The notes: generated by a model from the letters alone, not told the origin. 64,000 bases of DNA from Linum tenue (GCA_946122785.1 CAMGYJ010000005.1:91010547-91074546); one strand, 5' to 3'. Positions 31,976 through 43,900 are shown, counted from the first letter of the stretch. Numbers and translations: made by a program.

Positions 31976-33515
31976 CAAATTTGATAATTTACAGATTAAA
32001 AACTTAATGAATAATCTGTAGGCATTGGCTATTCTCCGATAAATATGTTTCTTCTTTCCTATATATCTGCATATTTTATTTCTCATTTTGTAAAAATGGC
32101 TGAGAAAAGTTTGGCGGTTGGCAATGAAAATAATTAAACCTGCCAATGTCATTCTCTATATGTGGTGGTTTTATTTATAATTTAGAAATCATGAATTAGG
32201 TGGAGAGTATCATGATCATTCTAAGTTGACTTTACTATTCTCTAATAAATTTTTTTCTTCATTCTTATATACATGCCAACTACCTAACATTCACCGGGTT
32301 TGTCTAAAGCGGTTTACACTTGTCCACTTTAGACAAACACAGTAAATGCAGGTTGTATGTCAGAATAAATAAACTTCCGCACGTTTTTGCTGAACCAAAC
32401 CTATTCACCATTTCTGCCAAACCCCTTCCCCATTTCTTCCAAAAACCTTCTGCATACCTTGCACAACCACGTCTTGTCATCCCCGGGGTGTCTAAGATGA
32501 TGCAGCTCGACCACTTCATGTGGATATGGGTCCCATATCACATAGACTTAATAATTATATGCAATTAGTACCAATTACATCCACACTATTTTAAAAAGAT
32601 AAACATATTGAATTGTAATGTTTAACCGGTTGCACCAAGACTTATCAAACTCAGCACGATAAAACAGTAAAGAGTGCTCAGGTTGGTGGTCGTTTGTATT
32701 TGCTCCGATCCACCTTGTAAGTTAAAGTACGCATATAAGTATTTTATAAAGCATGTAGACTAAGCATGTAAGAATTTCTTAAGCATCTAATCAAATTACG
32801 AAATAAATTTATATTATATAAATCTAAATTAAATAAAGCTAAGCATGTAATAAGTTTTAGATTGTAATCAATCCACTCATGTATAAAAAAATGAATACTA
32901 AGCAGGTAATAAATTTATGTTCGTAATCAATCTGTAAATAAATGTAAATTAATTACAAAGTTGAAAGTAAATTAAATTTACTTATTGCCTAGAATTGGAA
33001 GATGAACATCACACCACCATCTTGTTTCTCTCCCACCTTCGAGCAAGTACACAGCTCCCTATATACCCCGGCTAACACGGCCAGCCCCCAACTCTTTTTC
33101 CTGATCGTGTCCAAGTCACCAAGGAGCAACGACAACCACATGTCATGTATCCACCTATTTGCCTTGTTGGGGAACTGAAATCCACCACATGTCATGTAGA
33201 CGCATGCATACTGCTCTACTTGATGTTTGGTGGATGCTCACGTCCTTGGAACTCAGTTTGGGTCGGCATGTCAAATTGCACGGGAGCGATATGTTGCTTG
33301 CTCGGATAAATACATAAATAAATAAAACTTTCTATCCCTTCCTCTTTGTTTTACACGCCTGACCCAAAAAAGCTTCCCATCTTTCCCCACTGCAATTCAT
33401 CTGAAATAGTGTCCTTCCCTTTCTCAATCTCCCTCTCAATATCAATCTCAACCAACAAATCTCAAGTTTCCCTAATTGTTGGTCCAATCTAAATCCTTCT
33501 CTCTATGGTTGTTCG
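31976..33515. other. No gene recognised; one strong hairpin
   Basis: A perfect 12-base inverted repeat, GTTTGTCTAAAG (32298-32309) and CTTTAGACAAAC (32327-32338), encloses a 17-base loop. The frame at 32320-32568 has no motif. From about 33340 the sequence turns C/T-rich, as in a plant 5' UTR, leading to the ORF at 33516. Confidence 0.45.
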
Positions 33516-33788
33516 ATGAGGCTAAGGGCTGCAGCAATTCCGGCACCTCCGCCTTCCTGTCGGCTCTCCTCTTCCGCCTCCTCATCCTCGCCCTCACCGA
33601 CTCCGACTTCGACTCCTCTACCTGAAAACCATGGACCGACGAAGCAGCAAAATGATTCCGGCCTTCTTCCTTCTCTCCTCCTTCAACTCCTGCTAGATTG
33701 CGATGAACGACGCCTCAAAACTCTTGACTCCGCCACTGACTCCGATTCCTCTGCCTTGTTGTCGCCGACAGCAAGCTTGGTGAGCTAA
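33516..33788 (+). CDS. Unidentified exon-like ORF
   Basis: A 90-codon frame starts MRLRAAAIPAPPPSCRLSSS, is Ser/Pro/Thr-rich at first, and ends in a more ordered segment (LLLQLLLDCDERRLKTLDSA). It is preceded by a C/T-rich leader typical of plant 5' UTRs and is GC-richer than its surroundings. Reading on in frame past the TAA (33786) gives PGRVALVSGAIGFYLAKAMF, which looks protein-like; alternatively GTGAGC at 33780 could be a splice donor. The N-terminus resembles a transit peptide. I do not recognise the family. It may be the first exon of a truncated host gene or a captured fragment. Confidence 0.35.
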   Translation: MRLRAAAIPAPPPSCRLSSSASSSSPSPTPTSTPLPENHGPTKQQNDSGLLPSLLLQLLLDCDERRLKTLDSATDSDSSALLSPTASLVS

Positions 33789-34927
33789 AAACCAGGGAGA
33801 GTTGCACTTGTATCCGGGGCCATTGGTTTTTATTTGGCAAAAGCCATGTTCATGGATAGTTTCAGTGTCTTTTTCAGTTTTTTGGGCATAGTCAAATATG
33901 GTAGCTGGGAATAAATCACTTATCCCCTCGTCCTTCCACTTTTGCACCCCGATTTGGGGGGTGAGGTGGAATAGTAGATTTCCCCTCACTTTATGCACCC
34001 CTAGAACTGTTCCAAAACATCCAAACAGGGGTAAGTTCCTAGGGAACCCCATTTACCCCTGCAACATGCGCCCCCACCCCTTACCCCTGCTTTCCAAACA
34101 GAGCGTTAGGGTGTGATCCTAACACCCAGAACTTACTTGTAGGACAATCACAATGGTATGCACTATCAATGATCGGTGGTGCCTAAAAAAATCAAAGTCG
34201 GGTAAACTTCACTTTCATCTCTTTGTGTCAAAACACACTCTCAGATGAGGACCTTGTCAACTAAGGAGGTTTAGACATATCACGTGTGCATTGATGACTC
34301 ATAGAAAAGATGTGAAAAGTGAAGGAATCCATGGTGGTGTTCCAATTTTTTCAAAAGAGTACTCAATTTATCGAACTTGAACTTAAACTTTGTTGTACAT
34401 GCCACCACATTTTTGCAATTTTAAGCATCTTTCCCTCTTTGCCAAGAGAGAAAGAACATTGCCTTCCAAATCTCGGCCCCATGTGGGGAACATGATGGTC
34501 GGATTCAATGCTCGAGCACCACTTCCCAACCTACACTCCTTGTCTCAACGACATACAGGTTGCCACACATGTCAAACAAACAAGAGCTGAGGTCTCGTAA
34601 CTCGCTTAAAGGCACTATCTCCTTACCATATGAGTCCCAAAGGAGGAGAGATATTTGGAGGTAAAAATTAGTAAAAGATTATCAAGATGCTAGAAAGCTA
34701 TCCGCTCCCCAAACACATCCTCAAATGGAACTCCTAACCGAAAGAAAAGCCTTTTGACGACTTAACCCAAACACTTTGCCTGGTTTCCTCTCACGTGAAA
34801 ACCTCATATTTTTCAAAATATTTTTTTTATAATTGGAGCACCTTTTGCAAAACTTTTTTTTAGCCTGAAATTTTGGAAAGTCTCACACATGTCCTAACCT
34901 CCATAACAAACACTTGCACACATGCGA
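33789..34927. other. No gene recognised
   Basis: About 33900-34110 is C/G-rich with GGGGTAAG and CTTACCCC words, suggestive of a decayed MITE but without provable ends. The rest holds only frames under 70 codons. Confidence 0.4.
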
Positions 34928-35266
34928 GAGGAAATAGAAGTAAAGCCACTCATTATCGAAGAATTTTTATGGCACCATACTGTTCCCTATGCACAATCAC
35001 AATCGTCCAACAATTCAAAGTACAGTAATCAAGATCATGATTGGGAAAATCGTACGTGTTTGGAACCCCCAAAATTTTAAATTTTTTAGCAGGCAATCTA
35101 GGTTCCAAAACACACAAAATGTATGTCATAGTCAATTCATTCACAAACATGTGCATGGAACCCTCAAAATTTTGAAATTTCGGTATTAATTAAGGCTCCA
35201 GGCATTTATAGAATAGACTAATCATTAGTTCACACCACTCAGTCACACACAAATAACACGCAATAC

Positions 35267-35298
35267 TCCCCCCCCCCCCCCCCCCACACACACACACT
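35267..35298 (+). repeat. Poly-C followed by (CA)n
   Basis: About 19 consecutive C then CA repeats; the duplicate copy near 36229 has a shorter C run and a longer CA run. Such runs are prone to slippage and sequencing error. Confidence 0.9.
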
Positions 35299-35479
35299 CA
35301 CTTAAGCACGACATTGTCCTCAATGGATAAAAATAAGGAGTGTAGAATGAAAAGTTACAGGATTAGGTGTGAATAATGGTGGAGGGACTAGGAGGACGGG
35401 TGAGATTCGTAGGAGCAATGCAACATCCAAACACCACAAGCTCCCCAAAGGTTGTATTTTTTAAAGGAAAAGAAATGCA

Positions 35480-35540
35480 AATCGTAGTGGTTGGGTTGCC
35501 TCCCAGCAAGCACTTCTTTAACGTCGTGAGCCAGACGGTG
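35480..35540 (-). repeat. Gypsy post-pol signature, minus orientation
   Basis: GGGTTGCCTCCCAGCAAGC followed by TTTAACGTC is the complement of the GGGAGGCAACCC signature downstream of pol in Athila/Tat-like gypsy elements; the plus-oriented element here has the same word at about 62019. It fits a decayed minus-strand gypsy element. Confidence 0.6.
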
Positions 35541-36759
35541 GCTCCTAAGTCTTGGTCCCACTCAAAACCTTGTTGAAGTTGAGGTTCTCGTCAGTGATGT
35601 AGTTTTTTAAGACACGAGCATAAGTCCATGATTGAGGGCTTGTGAACTTGAATGATGTTGAGGCTCCACCCACGAGACCTCTTTTTCTTATTTTTCTACT
35701 TTCTTCTCTTTGCCCCATACCATGTAGGACATCATTGATTGAACACTATCACATCAAACAAAAGGGATCAATCATGGTTTGGCAAGCAATTTCTTCAATA
35801 CAATACTCTTGCATCTCCTTCTTTGTGCATAACCCTTCAAAGCTCAAAGCAGAGTGGTCCACCACCAAATGACTTGATTATCGAAGAGGAAATAGAAGTA
35901 AAGCCACTCATTATCGAAGAATTTTTATGGCAACATACTGTTCCCTATAATTCACAATCACAATCGTCCAACAATTCAAAGTATAGTAATCAAGATCATG
36001 ATTGGGACAATCGTACGTGTTTGGAACCCCCCAAATTTTAAATTTTTAAGCAGACAATCTAGGTTACAAAACACACAAAATGTATGTCATAGTCAATTCA
36101 TTCACAAACATGTGCTTGGAACCCTCAAAATTTTGAAATTTGGGCATTAATTAAGGCTCCATAGCATTTATAGAATAGGCTAATCATTAGTTCACACCAC
36201 TTAGTCACACACAAATACCACGCAATACCCCCCCCCCCCACACACACACACACACACTCACTTAAGCACGACATTGTCCTCAATGGATAAAAATAAGGAT
36301 TGTAGAATGAAAAGTTACCGGATTAGGTGTGAATAATGGTGGAGGGACTAGGAGGACGGGTGAGATTCGTAGGAGCAATACAACATCCAAACACCACCAA
36401 ATGACTTGATTGCTCACCATCCTCTCGGGAGCACTCCAGGATTAGTTCTTCTTACTCCTTACAGTCTTCATAAATTTCCTCCTCAACTTTCTCTATTGGC
36501 AAGACATGGTTGTGAGCAAGTTGTTCACATGCTTGCTCGACAATCCCTCCTAACCTCTCCAAGTTTTAAAGGATCTCATCTTATGTCCATAGGAAGGATG
36601 AGTCGATAGGGATGGTGGGTGAGGGTTCCACATTGGAGCATGCTTCGATATCCTAGGAAAAACGCTCCACCATGAGCTCTAGTTGGCTCTTTGGATGCGG
36701 TTGTGGAGAGTCACATGGTCTTGAAGAAAGCCCCATGGAAGACTCCATGGCCAACTCCA

Positions 36760-36977
36760 ACTTTGATTTCACCTTAGATTGTGGAGGGAAATCTCCTTGG
36801 TGTGGGGAAGCTTCTTGATATCACCATGAGAATTGTTGTTCTTCTTGAAAAAGGAGGTTGCTAAAACAACCCTAATCCTTGACTTCCACCATCTTGATTG
36901 TACCATGAATCCCCATGGTAACCACTTTCGGGTGGTGGTGGATACCCCCACACTTTGGTGAAATCATAAGAATCCAT
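36760..36977 (-). pseudogene. Gypsy gag leader fragment, minus strand
   Basis: From ATG at 36977 the minus strand reads MDSYDFTKVWGYPPPPESGY, then HGDSWYNQDGGSQG, and stops after about 40 codons (TAG). It lies about 150 bases downstream of a gypsy-type primer-binding site (37139-37156), where gag should begin. The rest of gag and all of pol are absent or unrecognisable. Confidence 0.55.
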
Positions 36978-37138
36978 AATTCAATACCTAAACAAACAAA
37001 AACACAAAAGGAAAATCAAACAAACACAAACACAAACCACCCTTCAACACAAAGAGTGGATTAACACAACACAAACAAAACACAAAAATAAAAACGATTA
37101 AGTAATAAACCCAAGCCCTTTCCCGACAACCTAGAATG

Positions 37139-37156
37139 TCCCCGACAACGACGCAA
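37139..37156 (-). promoter_or_regulatory. Gypsy primer-binding site (tRNA-Asp type), minus strand
   Basis: The minus strand reads TTGCGTCGTTGTCGGGGA, differing from the site in the plus-strand Athila element (46001) by two C-to-T changes. It sits a few bases inside the LTR border at 37163. Confidence 0.7.
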
Positions 37157-37162
37157 AAAACT

Positions 37163-37900
37163 TGGCTCACTCTAACTAAATATTCTCAATCGATGACTAA
37201 TATAACCAACGACCGAGTGTAGCATAGGGTAAGCAAGAAATAAAATATTGAATCACGGGTCTCTAGATGTACCTTACTTTGGCTTAAATTTTGTTATCTA
37301 TCCAACCAAGAATAGTGATTAAGACTAAGCTAACTAAACTAATTTGAACACTACCCTAGTTAAATACAAGCCTTAGGAGCACAATTAGACATGAATCTCC
37401 CTAATCCCTTCATTTGGTTGATTTTGATTACTTTCCAAGATTGATTGACTCCTCATCTCTACCATGGAGATTACTAGACTAGGTTGAACCCCATATTCGA
37501 GTTCATCCAATCCCGCTCAATTTCACTACTCGGAGAGGTGTACCGAACAACCAGCGAAGGCAATTGAGGTGCTAACTGCTAATTCCCACGACTAGGTAAA
37601 CCTGACACGGTGCTACCAAATGCGACACTATGTACCCGATCACAATTGTTTAAAGATTCGTAGTGCTGGATTGGTAGTGCTCTATTCAACCTAGGGAAAT
37701 ATACTCCAAGCTCTAATGGTGATTGGAACGTCCAAATTAGCTCCAAGAACCCTCTTATACCTCTCTCTCTCTCTCTCTCTTACTAGAAACACCTCTTTGG
37801 TATTTTGGGTCGAACCCTAAATCACAACTATTTCATCAACGAGCTTTTTATAGACCTAGGCAATGTTCTTGAACTCTTTAATACCTTCTTGGTATGTTTT
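37163..37900 (-). repeat. 5' LTR of the minus-strand gypsy remnant
   Basis: On the minus strand this ends GTGAGCCA immediately before the primer-binding site. A TATA box (TCTATAAAAAGC, complement of about 37840-37851) lies where a U3/R promoter is expected, and a (CT)n tract is at about 37759-37780. The outer border is not resolved; 37900 is approximate. Confidence 0.5.
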
Positions 37901-38480
37901 TTTATGGTTTTGAAGGTACAAAGCAACCTAAATAAATTTGGATCAAGCATTGAAGAACTCTGGTGGACCAAATGAGCTACAAAGAGAAGATTAAGGAGCT
38001 TTTGTGGGAAAGAAAAGGTCAAATGACAAAGAAGTCTACTAGAAGTAGCTACATTATCCCAAGACAAGCCCATAGGTGGAAGACTCGGCCCAAGATGAAG
38101 AAAGAACGAGTGGAGGACCAACAACGGATCCAACCGCCGGCACCCAAACACACGTCAGCATGGGCCCAAATTGGAAGGAGGAGGAGTCCAAGACCAGAGG
38201 ACGCTAGTCCACGAAGAAAAAAGCCAACCCTAATCCTAATGGGAGAAGTTTACTTAGCATACAAGGTTTAGGAGAGTCTTTCTAGTCGGGTTAGGACATT
38301 TTAGGCCGGGATTTTTCTCTATAAATAGAGAGCATGACCCATTAGCTTAGTAAGGCTGCATAAACACAAATTCTATGTAACACTCTACGCTAGTGATAGC
38401 GTAGTCGAAGTAGAGGGGTCTGCAGCTAAGGAGATGTTGTCGTCATCAATTGTGGTACCTTCCTTCTCATCTATGTAGCT
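37901..38480 (+). repeat. LTR-like promoter remnant, related to 1-503
   Basis: TATAAATAG at 38320-38328, TAAGGAGATG at 38427-38436 and GGTACC just beyond repeat the layout seen at 342-510. Upstream is purine-rich sequence with a 102-codon frame (37963-38271) of low complexity (Lys/Arg/Glu). No gag or pol adjoins. Confidence 0.4.
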
Positions 38481-39604
38481 AGTCGAAATTGATTGTATAA
38501 GGACGTGATCTTGTTTATTGTTATGTGAATGAATATTATGATTTTATCTCATGCTTGTATTTGTCTATGAAATTTCTGATGTTATTGCCTATGTGTGGAT
38601 GCTTTATATTTTTTAGTATGAGGTGAAAGTTTTGTGAATATTTTAAGTTATATTTTTTCATTATTTTTTAATTGACAGGACATCAGTTTAACAATTAAAC
38701 GTTAGAATTGATTGTCACCTAGGACAAAGATAACGAAGGGTGACTATTGATGAAACACAAATGTATTGTTAGGGACGGTTAATGCAATTAAAATTTGTTA
38801 ATGACAAAAGAGAAACAAATAATAATTTCAGTAACCAAACTTGTAATTTAACCAGAATCCTCCTCACACTAGAATGTGAACTGAAGGACAAATGTACTGC
38901 TAGTGACGGTTAATGCCACTCCATTCCTTTCCCTTTCCCCTCTCAATAGAGGTGCAAAGAAATTTCTAGCAAAAAAAAAAACTCCTCTCGCCACCCTTTG
39001 TAGCGCCGCACTAGTCGCCATTTTGTTTATTTAGCGGTGACAACCTTTGACTTGTAACAGAGCTTCTCCGAACCAAGATTAAGCGAAGGTAGATAGCCAG
39101 TTAGCCACAGAGAGAGAGGAAGTGCACATTCAAATAAATTAACTCCGCTCGGTTAATAAGTTACGTTAATCCTCTCCCATACGGCAAATTAAGCAGAGGA
39201 GTGAATAGTCGGCTGCCTGCTTGCTTTCGAATCTGTCTAGAAGGATTATGAATATCATACCTTCGGTAAATATTATACGCACGACACGGATTGGATACAA
39301 TGAACCCACCACCACCCTAAGTACGGCCATGGGGGCCCCACCGTCAGATCTTCTTGTCTTCCTATCAACTTCTCTCCACTCAACCTTCCAGAAAACAACA
39401 CAAGTAGGTAATGCATACCAATCAATGCACGCACACGGAGTTTCCTGCAACTTGCTCTCCTTCCTTTCGGTGGAATTTATGAATGTTGAAACTAAGTGGT
39501 ACTCTTCTAATCACTAGTATTAAGATAATTTGATTTGGTGAATTTGAATAATTGTTTGGTTTTGTTAAAATTTTTGGTTTATTTGATTTAGATAGTTTGG
39601 TGGA
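38481..39604. other. No gene recognised
   Basis: A short direct repeat (about 38757 and 38889; TAGGGACGGTTAATGC / TAGTGACGGTTAATGC) is present. Frames near 39166-39517 on both strands have no recognised motif. Confidence 0.45.
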
Positions 39605-40910
39605 AAAAATCTCAAAATACTCAAATTTTTTTAAAAAAATTCCTAAGTACACACGTTATGAAAAAAAAATTCCCAAAATACACATGTTTGGGCGTCACTG
39701 AAGTCGTCAACCGCAGTGAATAAATTTACCGCGGCAGACGAAAGCAGTGAATCCATCACCGCGGTTGACGATCGCGGTGAATGTCTGACGTAACACTGGA
39801 ACTTCAAACAGACGTAATTTTGCGCTAGGTTATCTGATTGTAGCGATTTTTTTTATTCCACATAACTTTTCAAGATCTTTCATTCTACAACAAGCCTTCA
39901 TCCCAATAAAAATTTCGTTTGCTACCCCGAAAGAGCAATTTATCGATTTTCACAAACTTTGGAAGACTATAACTTTGTACTCCACGATCCGAATGTCATG
40001 AAATTTTTTTCAATTTCACATAACTTTTGATGGGCTACAACTTTGATTATAACCATAATTTTGGAATGTATCACTGCGGTCGTCAACCGCAGTGAATCAA
40101 TTTACCGCGGCAGACGAAAGCAGTGAATCCATCACCGCGGTTGACGGCCGCGGTGAATGTCTGACGTAACACTGGAACTTCAAACAGACGTAATTTTACG
40201 CTAGGTTATCCGATTGTATCGATTTTTTTATTCCACATAACTTTTCAAGATCCTTCATTCTGCAACAAGCCTTCATCCCAATAAAATTTTCGTTTGCTAC
40301 CAATTTTGACAAACTTTGGAAGATTATAACTTTGTACTCCGCAATCCGAATGTCATGATTTTTTTTTCAATTTCACATAACTTTTGATGGGCTACAACTT
40401 TGATTATAACCATAATTTTGGAATGTATGTGGATTTGTGAAAAGTAAAGGCAAAGTTATTCCCAAAATCCGTATACGCAAAATTATTTGTTTTTTAAAAA
40501 ATTCTTTCCTAGTAAAACTTTACGACGTTCGGATTGAGGAGCTAAAAGTTATGGCCTTTCAAAGTTTGGTCAAAATCAAAAAATTGCTCGTTCGGGGTAA
40601 CAAACGGCATTTTTTGTGATGAAGGCTAGTTGCAAATTGAAGAATCTTGAAAATTTATGCAAAAAAAAAAAATCGCTACAATCGGATAACTGAGCGCAAA
40701 TTTATTTTCATTTGAAGTTTCGGTGTTACGTCAGGCATTCACCGCGGCCGTCAACCGCGGTGATGCATTCACCGCTTTCGTCTGCCGCGATGAATGAATT
40801 CACTGCGGTTGACGGCGACAGTGATGCCCAAACATGTGTATTTTGGAAAAAAATTTTATAACGCGTTTATTTTGGAATTTTTTTTAAAAATATGTGTATT
40901 TTGGGATTTC
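39605..40910. mobile_element. Foldback-type element with long arms and a tandem left arm
   Basis: The left end (CTCAAAATACTC, then CCCAAAATACACATGTTTGG) is matched in inverted form at the right end (CCAAACATGTGTATTTTGG, then TATTTTGGGATTTC). Arms extend about 480 bases with GC-rich palindromic words (GTCAACCGC, ACCGCGG, GCGGCAGACGAAAGC). A unit of about 376 bases (39705-40080, 40081-about 40425) is doubled in the left arm only. It has no coding capacity. It may be a MULE-type foldback; the TSD was not resolved. Confidence 0.75.
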
Positions 40911-40999
40911 AGTCTTTGGTTTAGGTACTTCTAATCAATTAACTAATTAAGCAATTAGTCATACATAATATATTATATACCATACTTCATACTTTGCAT

Positions 41000-41319
41000 T
41001 AGGGGTGAGAAACGATGCGGTCCGGACCAAACCAGTCCATCTACATGTTCTATAATCCAGATCGAGAGGTTAATTATACGGTTGTTGTTATATACTATTG
41101 ATTATATAAATTATGGATAAATGCAATACAATTAATTTTTTTCTTACATAGTGATAATGTTACGTTATATTAGTTAACATGATTAACCAATTAACCAAAT
41201 CGACTAAACTTTAATCTGTATTAGCTTGGTCTGTTTGGTTATGATATTGTAATCCATGGTTAATACATTTAGAATTAATTGGTTTGATAATTATCATGGT
41301 AACCATTTGAACACTCCTA
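41000..41319. mobile_element. Possible hAT-like remnant
   Basis: Starts TAGGGGTGAGAAACGATGCGG and ends GAACACTCCTA, with inward GGTCCGGACC and ACCAATTAACCAAATCG words reminiscent of hAT subterminal repeats. No matching 8-bp flanks were found, so the ends are uncertain. Confidence 0.35.
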
Positions 41320-41452
41320 ATATTAATCCACAATTTGCATTTATGGAGAAACATAGATACACTTGGATATACGAGTATATTATTCCCATTCATAATCTAA
41401 TCTTTAATCGCCAAAACAAAGTTATTCAATGGTAAATTCACAATGCATTTAT

Positions 41453-42145
41453 GGCGGTTGTCATGGTCCTTTGGTTGATCTGACGGTCTCAAAATAGGGT
41501 GGTCATTGAAGGTAAACAATTTGGGATCCCAGATTTAATGCGACAATTTCACCAGCAGTATCAGGAATGGAATAGCTTGCCATTTGATCGCGTGGTCCGG
41601 TCATCCTTCTCACCAACGAGTTACTTTGGGGGGTGAGAACCCTAATTCAGTGATGTGCATGTGGGATGGGGCATTTAATAGTGGGTCTCACTCAGCGTGG
41701 GGCATTATTATCAAGGACCAAGGGGGGATGATCCTTTTGGTGAAAGAAGTGCAGTTTGTTGATATTGATGATCCTATGGTAGTCGATCTCATCGTTCTTC
41801 GGGAGGCAATTCTCTGGTGTTTGGAGAATGGGTTTACGGAGACAAGGTTGGAAGGTTATGCCAAAGTGATCATTGATAAAATAATTCAGTCTAATACCTG
41901 GGATAATCAAATTTGGGTCATCCTTGAGGAAGTCACGCGCTTTTTGGTTGTTCACACTAGGCTTAATGTGCGATTTGTAGGTCAATGTAGTAATAGGATA
42001 ACTCATTTGATGGCTAGGAAGGCCCTTTCTTTGTACCCGACTACGTGTCGTTTCTTTAATTTTCTGGCATGGGTAAATTTCAGGATGTAATGATTTATTG
42101 TTCGAATCAATATATATGATTATCTTTTGTAAAAAAACAAAAAAA
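41453..42145 (+). pseudogene. 5'-truncated LINE tail with RNase H-like domain
   Basis: The open frame 41584-42090 contains MWDGAFNSGSHSAWGIIIKD, then VLREAILWCLENGFTETRLE and an HLMARKAL-like end, the pattern of the RNase H-like (RVT_3) domain at the C-terminus of plant LINE ORF2 proteins. Just upstream, in another frame, WLI-stop-RSQNRVVIEGKQFG is the preceding linker, broken by a TGA and a frameshift. After the stop come about 50 bases and an A-rich run (42130-42147) that could be the poly(A) tail. Most of ORF2 is missing, as in 5'-truncated LINE copies. A domesticated RNase H gene is a less likely alternative. Confidence 0.65.
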
Positions 42146-42364
42146 ATTCATAACGCATTCTCTTGAACTAGATGTTGGTAATGCGTTCGTGAGCATAAAT
42201 TATTGGTTAAATACTAATTATTACCAAAATATTTCCAAAATATTAGCTCAAACTATCAAAATAAGAATAATTAGCCAAACACTAACTTCTCGTTAACAAT
42301 TTCATTAGTAATGATGAGTTGGTTTCCATGTTGCGGTCAACATACCATCATTTTTTATTATTTA

Positions 42365-42770
42365 TTTTACAAAATCACGGGTAAATACAATTTATTAGCC
42401 AAAATTTTCAAACTTTTGAAATTATTGGTCAAATCTTTCGAAATACAAAATATTAGTCAAATCTTTTGTAATGCATCAAAATATTAGCCAAATCTTTTGT
42501 AACGCATCAAAATATTGGCCATATTTATATTATTGTCAATAACTTTGTAACTCTTTTCTTAATTTAAATACTAAAGTTTGAAATATTGACCACCACGTAT
42601 CTCTTCCAAGTCAGTATCATGTTGGCAAGTCTATATTACTAACAAAAAAAAATTGCTAACAGTAAATTAAATGTGGCTAATATTTTGTATTTTGAAAGTT
42701 TGACTAATAATTTAAAATGAGAAAGAAGATTTGGTTGATAATTAGTTATTACCCTACAAATAAGTAGCCA
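42365..42770 (+). mobile_element. MITE, copy 2 of the 6440 family
   Basis: The left end (GGGTAAATAC, then TTGGTCAAATCTTTCGAAAT, ACAAAATATTAG) is mirrored at the right end as the complement of GGGTAATAACTAATTATCAA, then ATTAGTCAAACTTTC and AAAATACAAAATATTAG. It is about 400 bases, AT-rich and non-coding. Flanks TACAAAATC and TACAAATAA are similar but not a clean TSD. Confidence 0.65.
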
Positions 42771-43340
42771 AACTTTGTATAACACCTTTTTTCATTCAAA
42801 TCTCAAAAGCCATTTAAGTAAGAAAGTCAAAGAGTGAAATATCTTTACCTAACTCATTTGCTTTTTATTTTTTTGAAAGAGTGACACCATCGACATCTAA
42901 TTTGTATAAATAATGGTTCGATCTATGATTATTCTCATTGTATCATAAGAGAGCCAATTTCAAATATTAGTCACTCATATAAAATGAATGTATGCCAAAT
43001 TTTACAAAATGAACCCTATTAGCAAAGAGTCGGCAGCACAATTGCAAGCCCAAAATATAAACTCATTTTCTTCCCCAGTGGGAGTCTGGGAGATGGAAAG
43101 AAAAGAAAAAAGAATTAAGCCAACCCGAAATTGTCTGGCATTTTCCCTTTTGTTCTTTGTTCTAGAAGGCCAAACTAGTTGAAAGCAATTCTCTCGTCTC
43201 ATTATCTGTCCCACTCTCCCAACAGATGGAGTCACCATCCCCTACTCCCTTCTCCTTCTAGATTGATCTACTCTTCAAAAACCAAAACCCCATTTTCCTT
43301 CCCATAAACTACCCACCCGTCCTTTTATTCAAACATTTGT
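42771..43340. other. Upstream region of the cysteine-rich peptide gene
   Basis: No gene. A short ORF at 42988-43182 lacks any motif. The part after about 43250 becomes C/T-rich toward the promoter. Confidence 0.4.
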
Positions 43341-43349
43341 CTCTTCTTG

Positions 43350-43360
43350 TATAAAAAAAG
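43350..43360 (+). promoter_or_regulatory. TATA box of the cysteine-rich peptide gene
   Basis: GTATAAAAAAAG lies about 150 bases upstream of the ATG at 43501, with a C/T-rich leader in between, as usual for plant promoters. Confidence 0.5.
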
Positions 43361-43500
43361 CTTCCCCATCTCCCCTTGATAGCCAATCACCTAGTCCTCT
43401 ATCTATCTTTCTTGCTCTTTTCATTTCCAACTAAGAGAGCCTTTAAAACCCAGATACCCAACAACCCTCGTCACGTCAGGAGCTCCCAAGAAGGAAGACT

Positions 43501-43900
43501 ATGGCAAACCACAGGATCTCTCTGCCTCTCCTGTTTCTACTGCTTTCTCTCTCTGCCAATCATTACTCAACTACTGCAGAAGCAAGAACACTTCCCTTCT
43601 CATCTACTCACCTCCTAAGTAGGTGTTTTCATCATATCTCAATCCCTGTATAGTTCAATTCAATTCTATTCATCTGCGGCCTCGATTGATAGAGTCTCTG
43701 TTTTCTCATCGTTCCCTTTTAATTAATTCTTTTCAGGATCTTCAAAGATTTTTGCAACTCTGGGAGTCATTTGTAAGTGCTGCGACAATAGAGAGGGTGA
43801 GAATGGTGAATGCGCAAGCTCCTGGGAAGGGTCCTGTAGCGATGTCCAGTGCCTTCCCTGGAGAAGTGGGAAGCAGCTTTCTCTGCCAACAGCCGGCTAA
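43501..43900 (+). CDS. Small cysteine-rich secreted peptide, two exons
   Basis: Exons 43501-43618 and 43737-43900 with intron GTAGGT...TTTTCAG join in phase 1 to give 93 residues. The first part is a classic signal peptide (MANHRISLPLLFLLLSLSAN), then a TAEARTLPF junction and a short linker. The second exon gives ATLGVICKCCDNREGE, then GECASSWEGSC, then VQCLPW, six cysteines in all (C-x-C-C-x8-C-x6-C-x4-C). I recall similar small plant proteins with V-x-C-K-C-C-D and C-L-P-W blocks but no assigned role; secretion to the apoplast is inferred. The GT at 43623 would put the second exon in a frame that stops quickly, so 43619 is preferred. A TATA box and intact frame, unlike everything around it, argue for a live host gene. 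Confidence 0.75.

Larger units (their letters stand above)
34928..36396. repeat. Direct duplication, copies 34928-35437 and 35887-36396
   Basis: Each copy runs from GAGGAAATAGAAGTAAAGCC to ACATCCAAACACCAC, including a poly-C/(CA)n patch (35267-35298 and about 36229-36258) and CACGACATTGTCCTCAATGG. They are nearly identical and about 959 bases apart in the same orientation; the words CACCAAATGACTTGATT flank both sides of the second copy. The intervening sequence carries the gypsy signature listed next. Confidence 0.9.
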
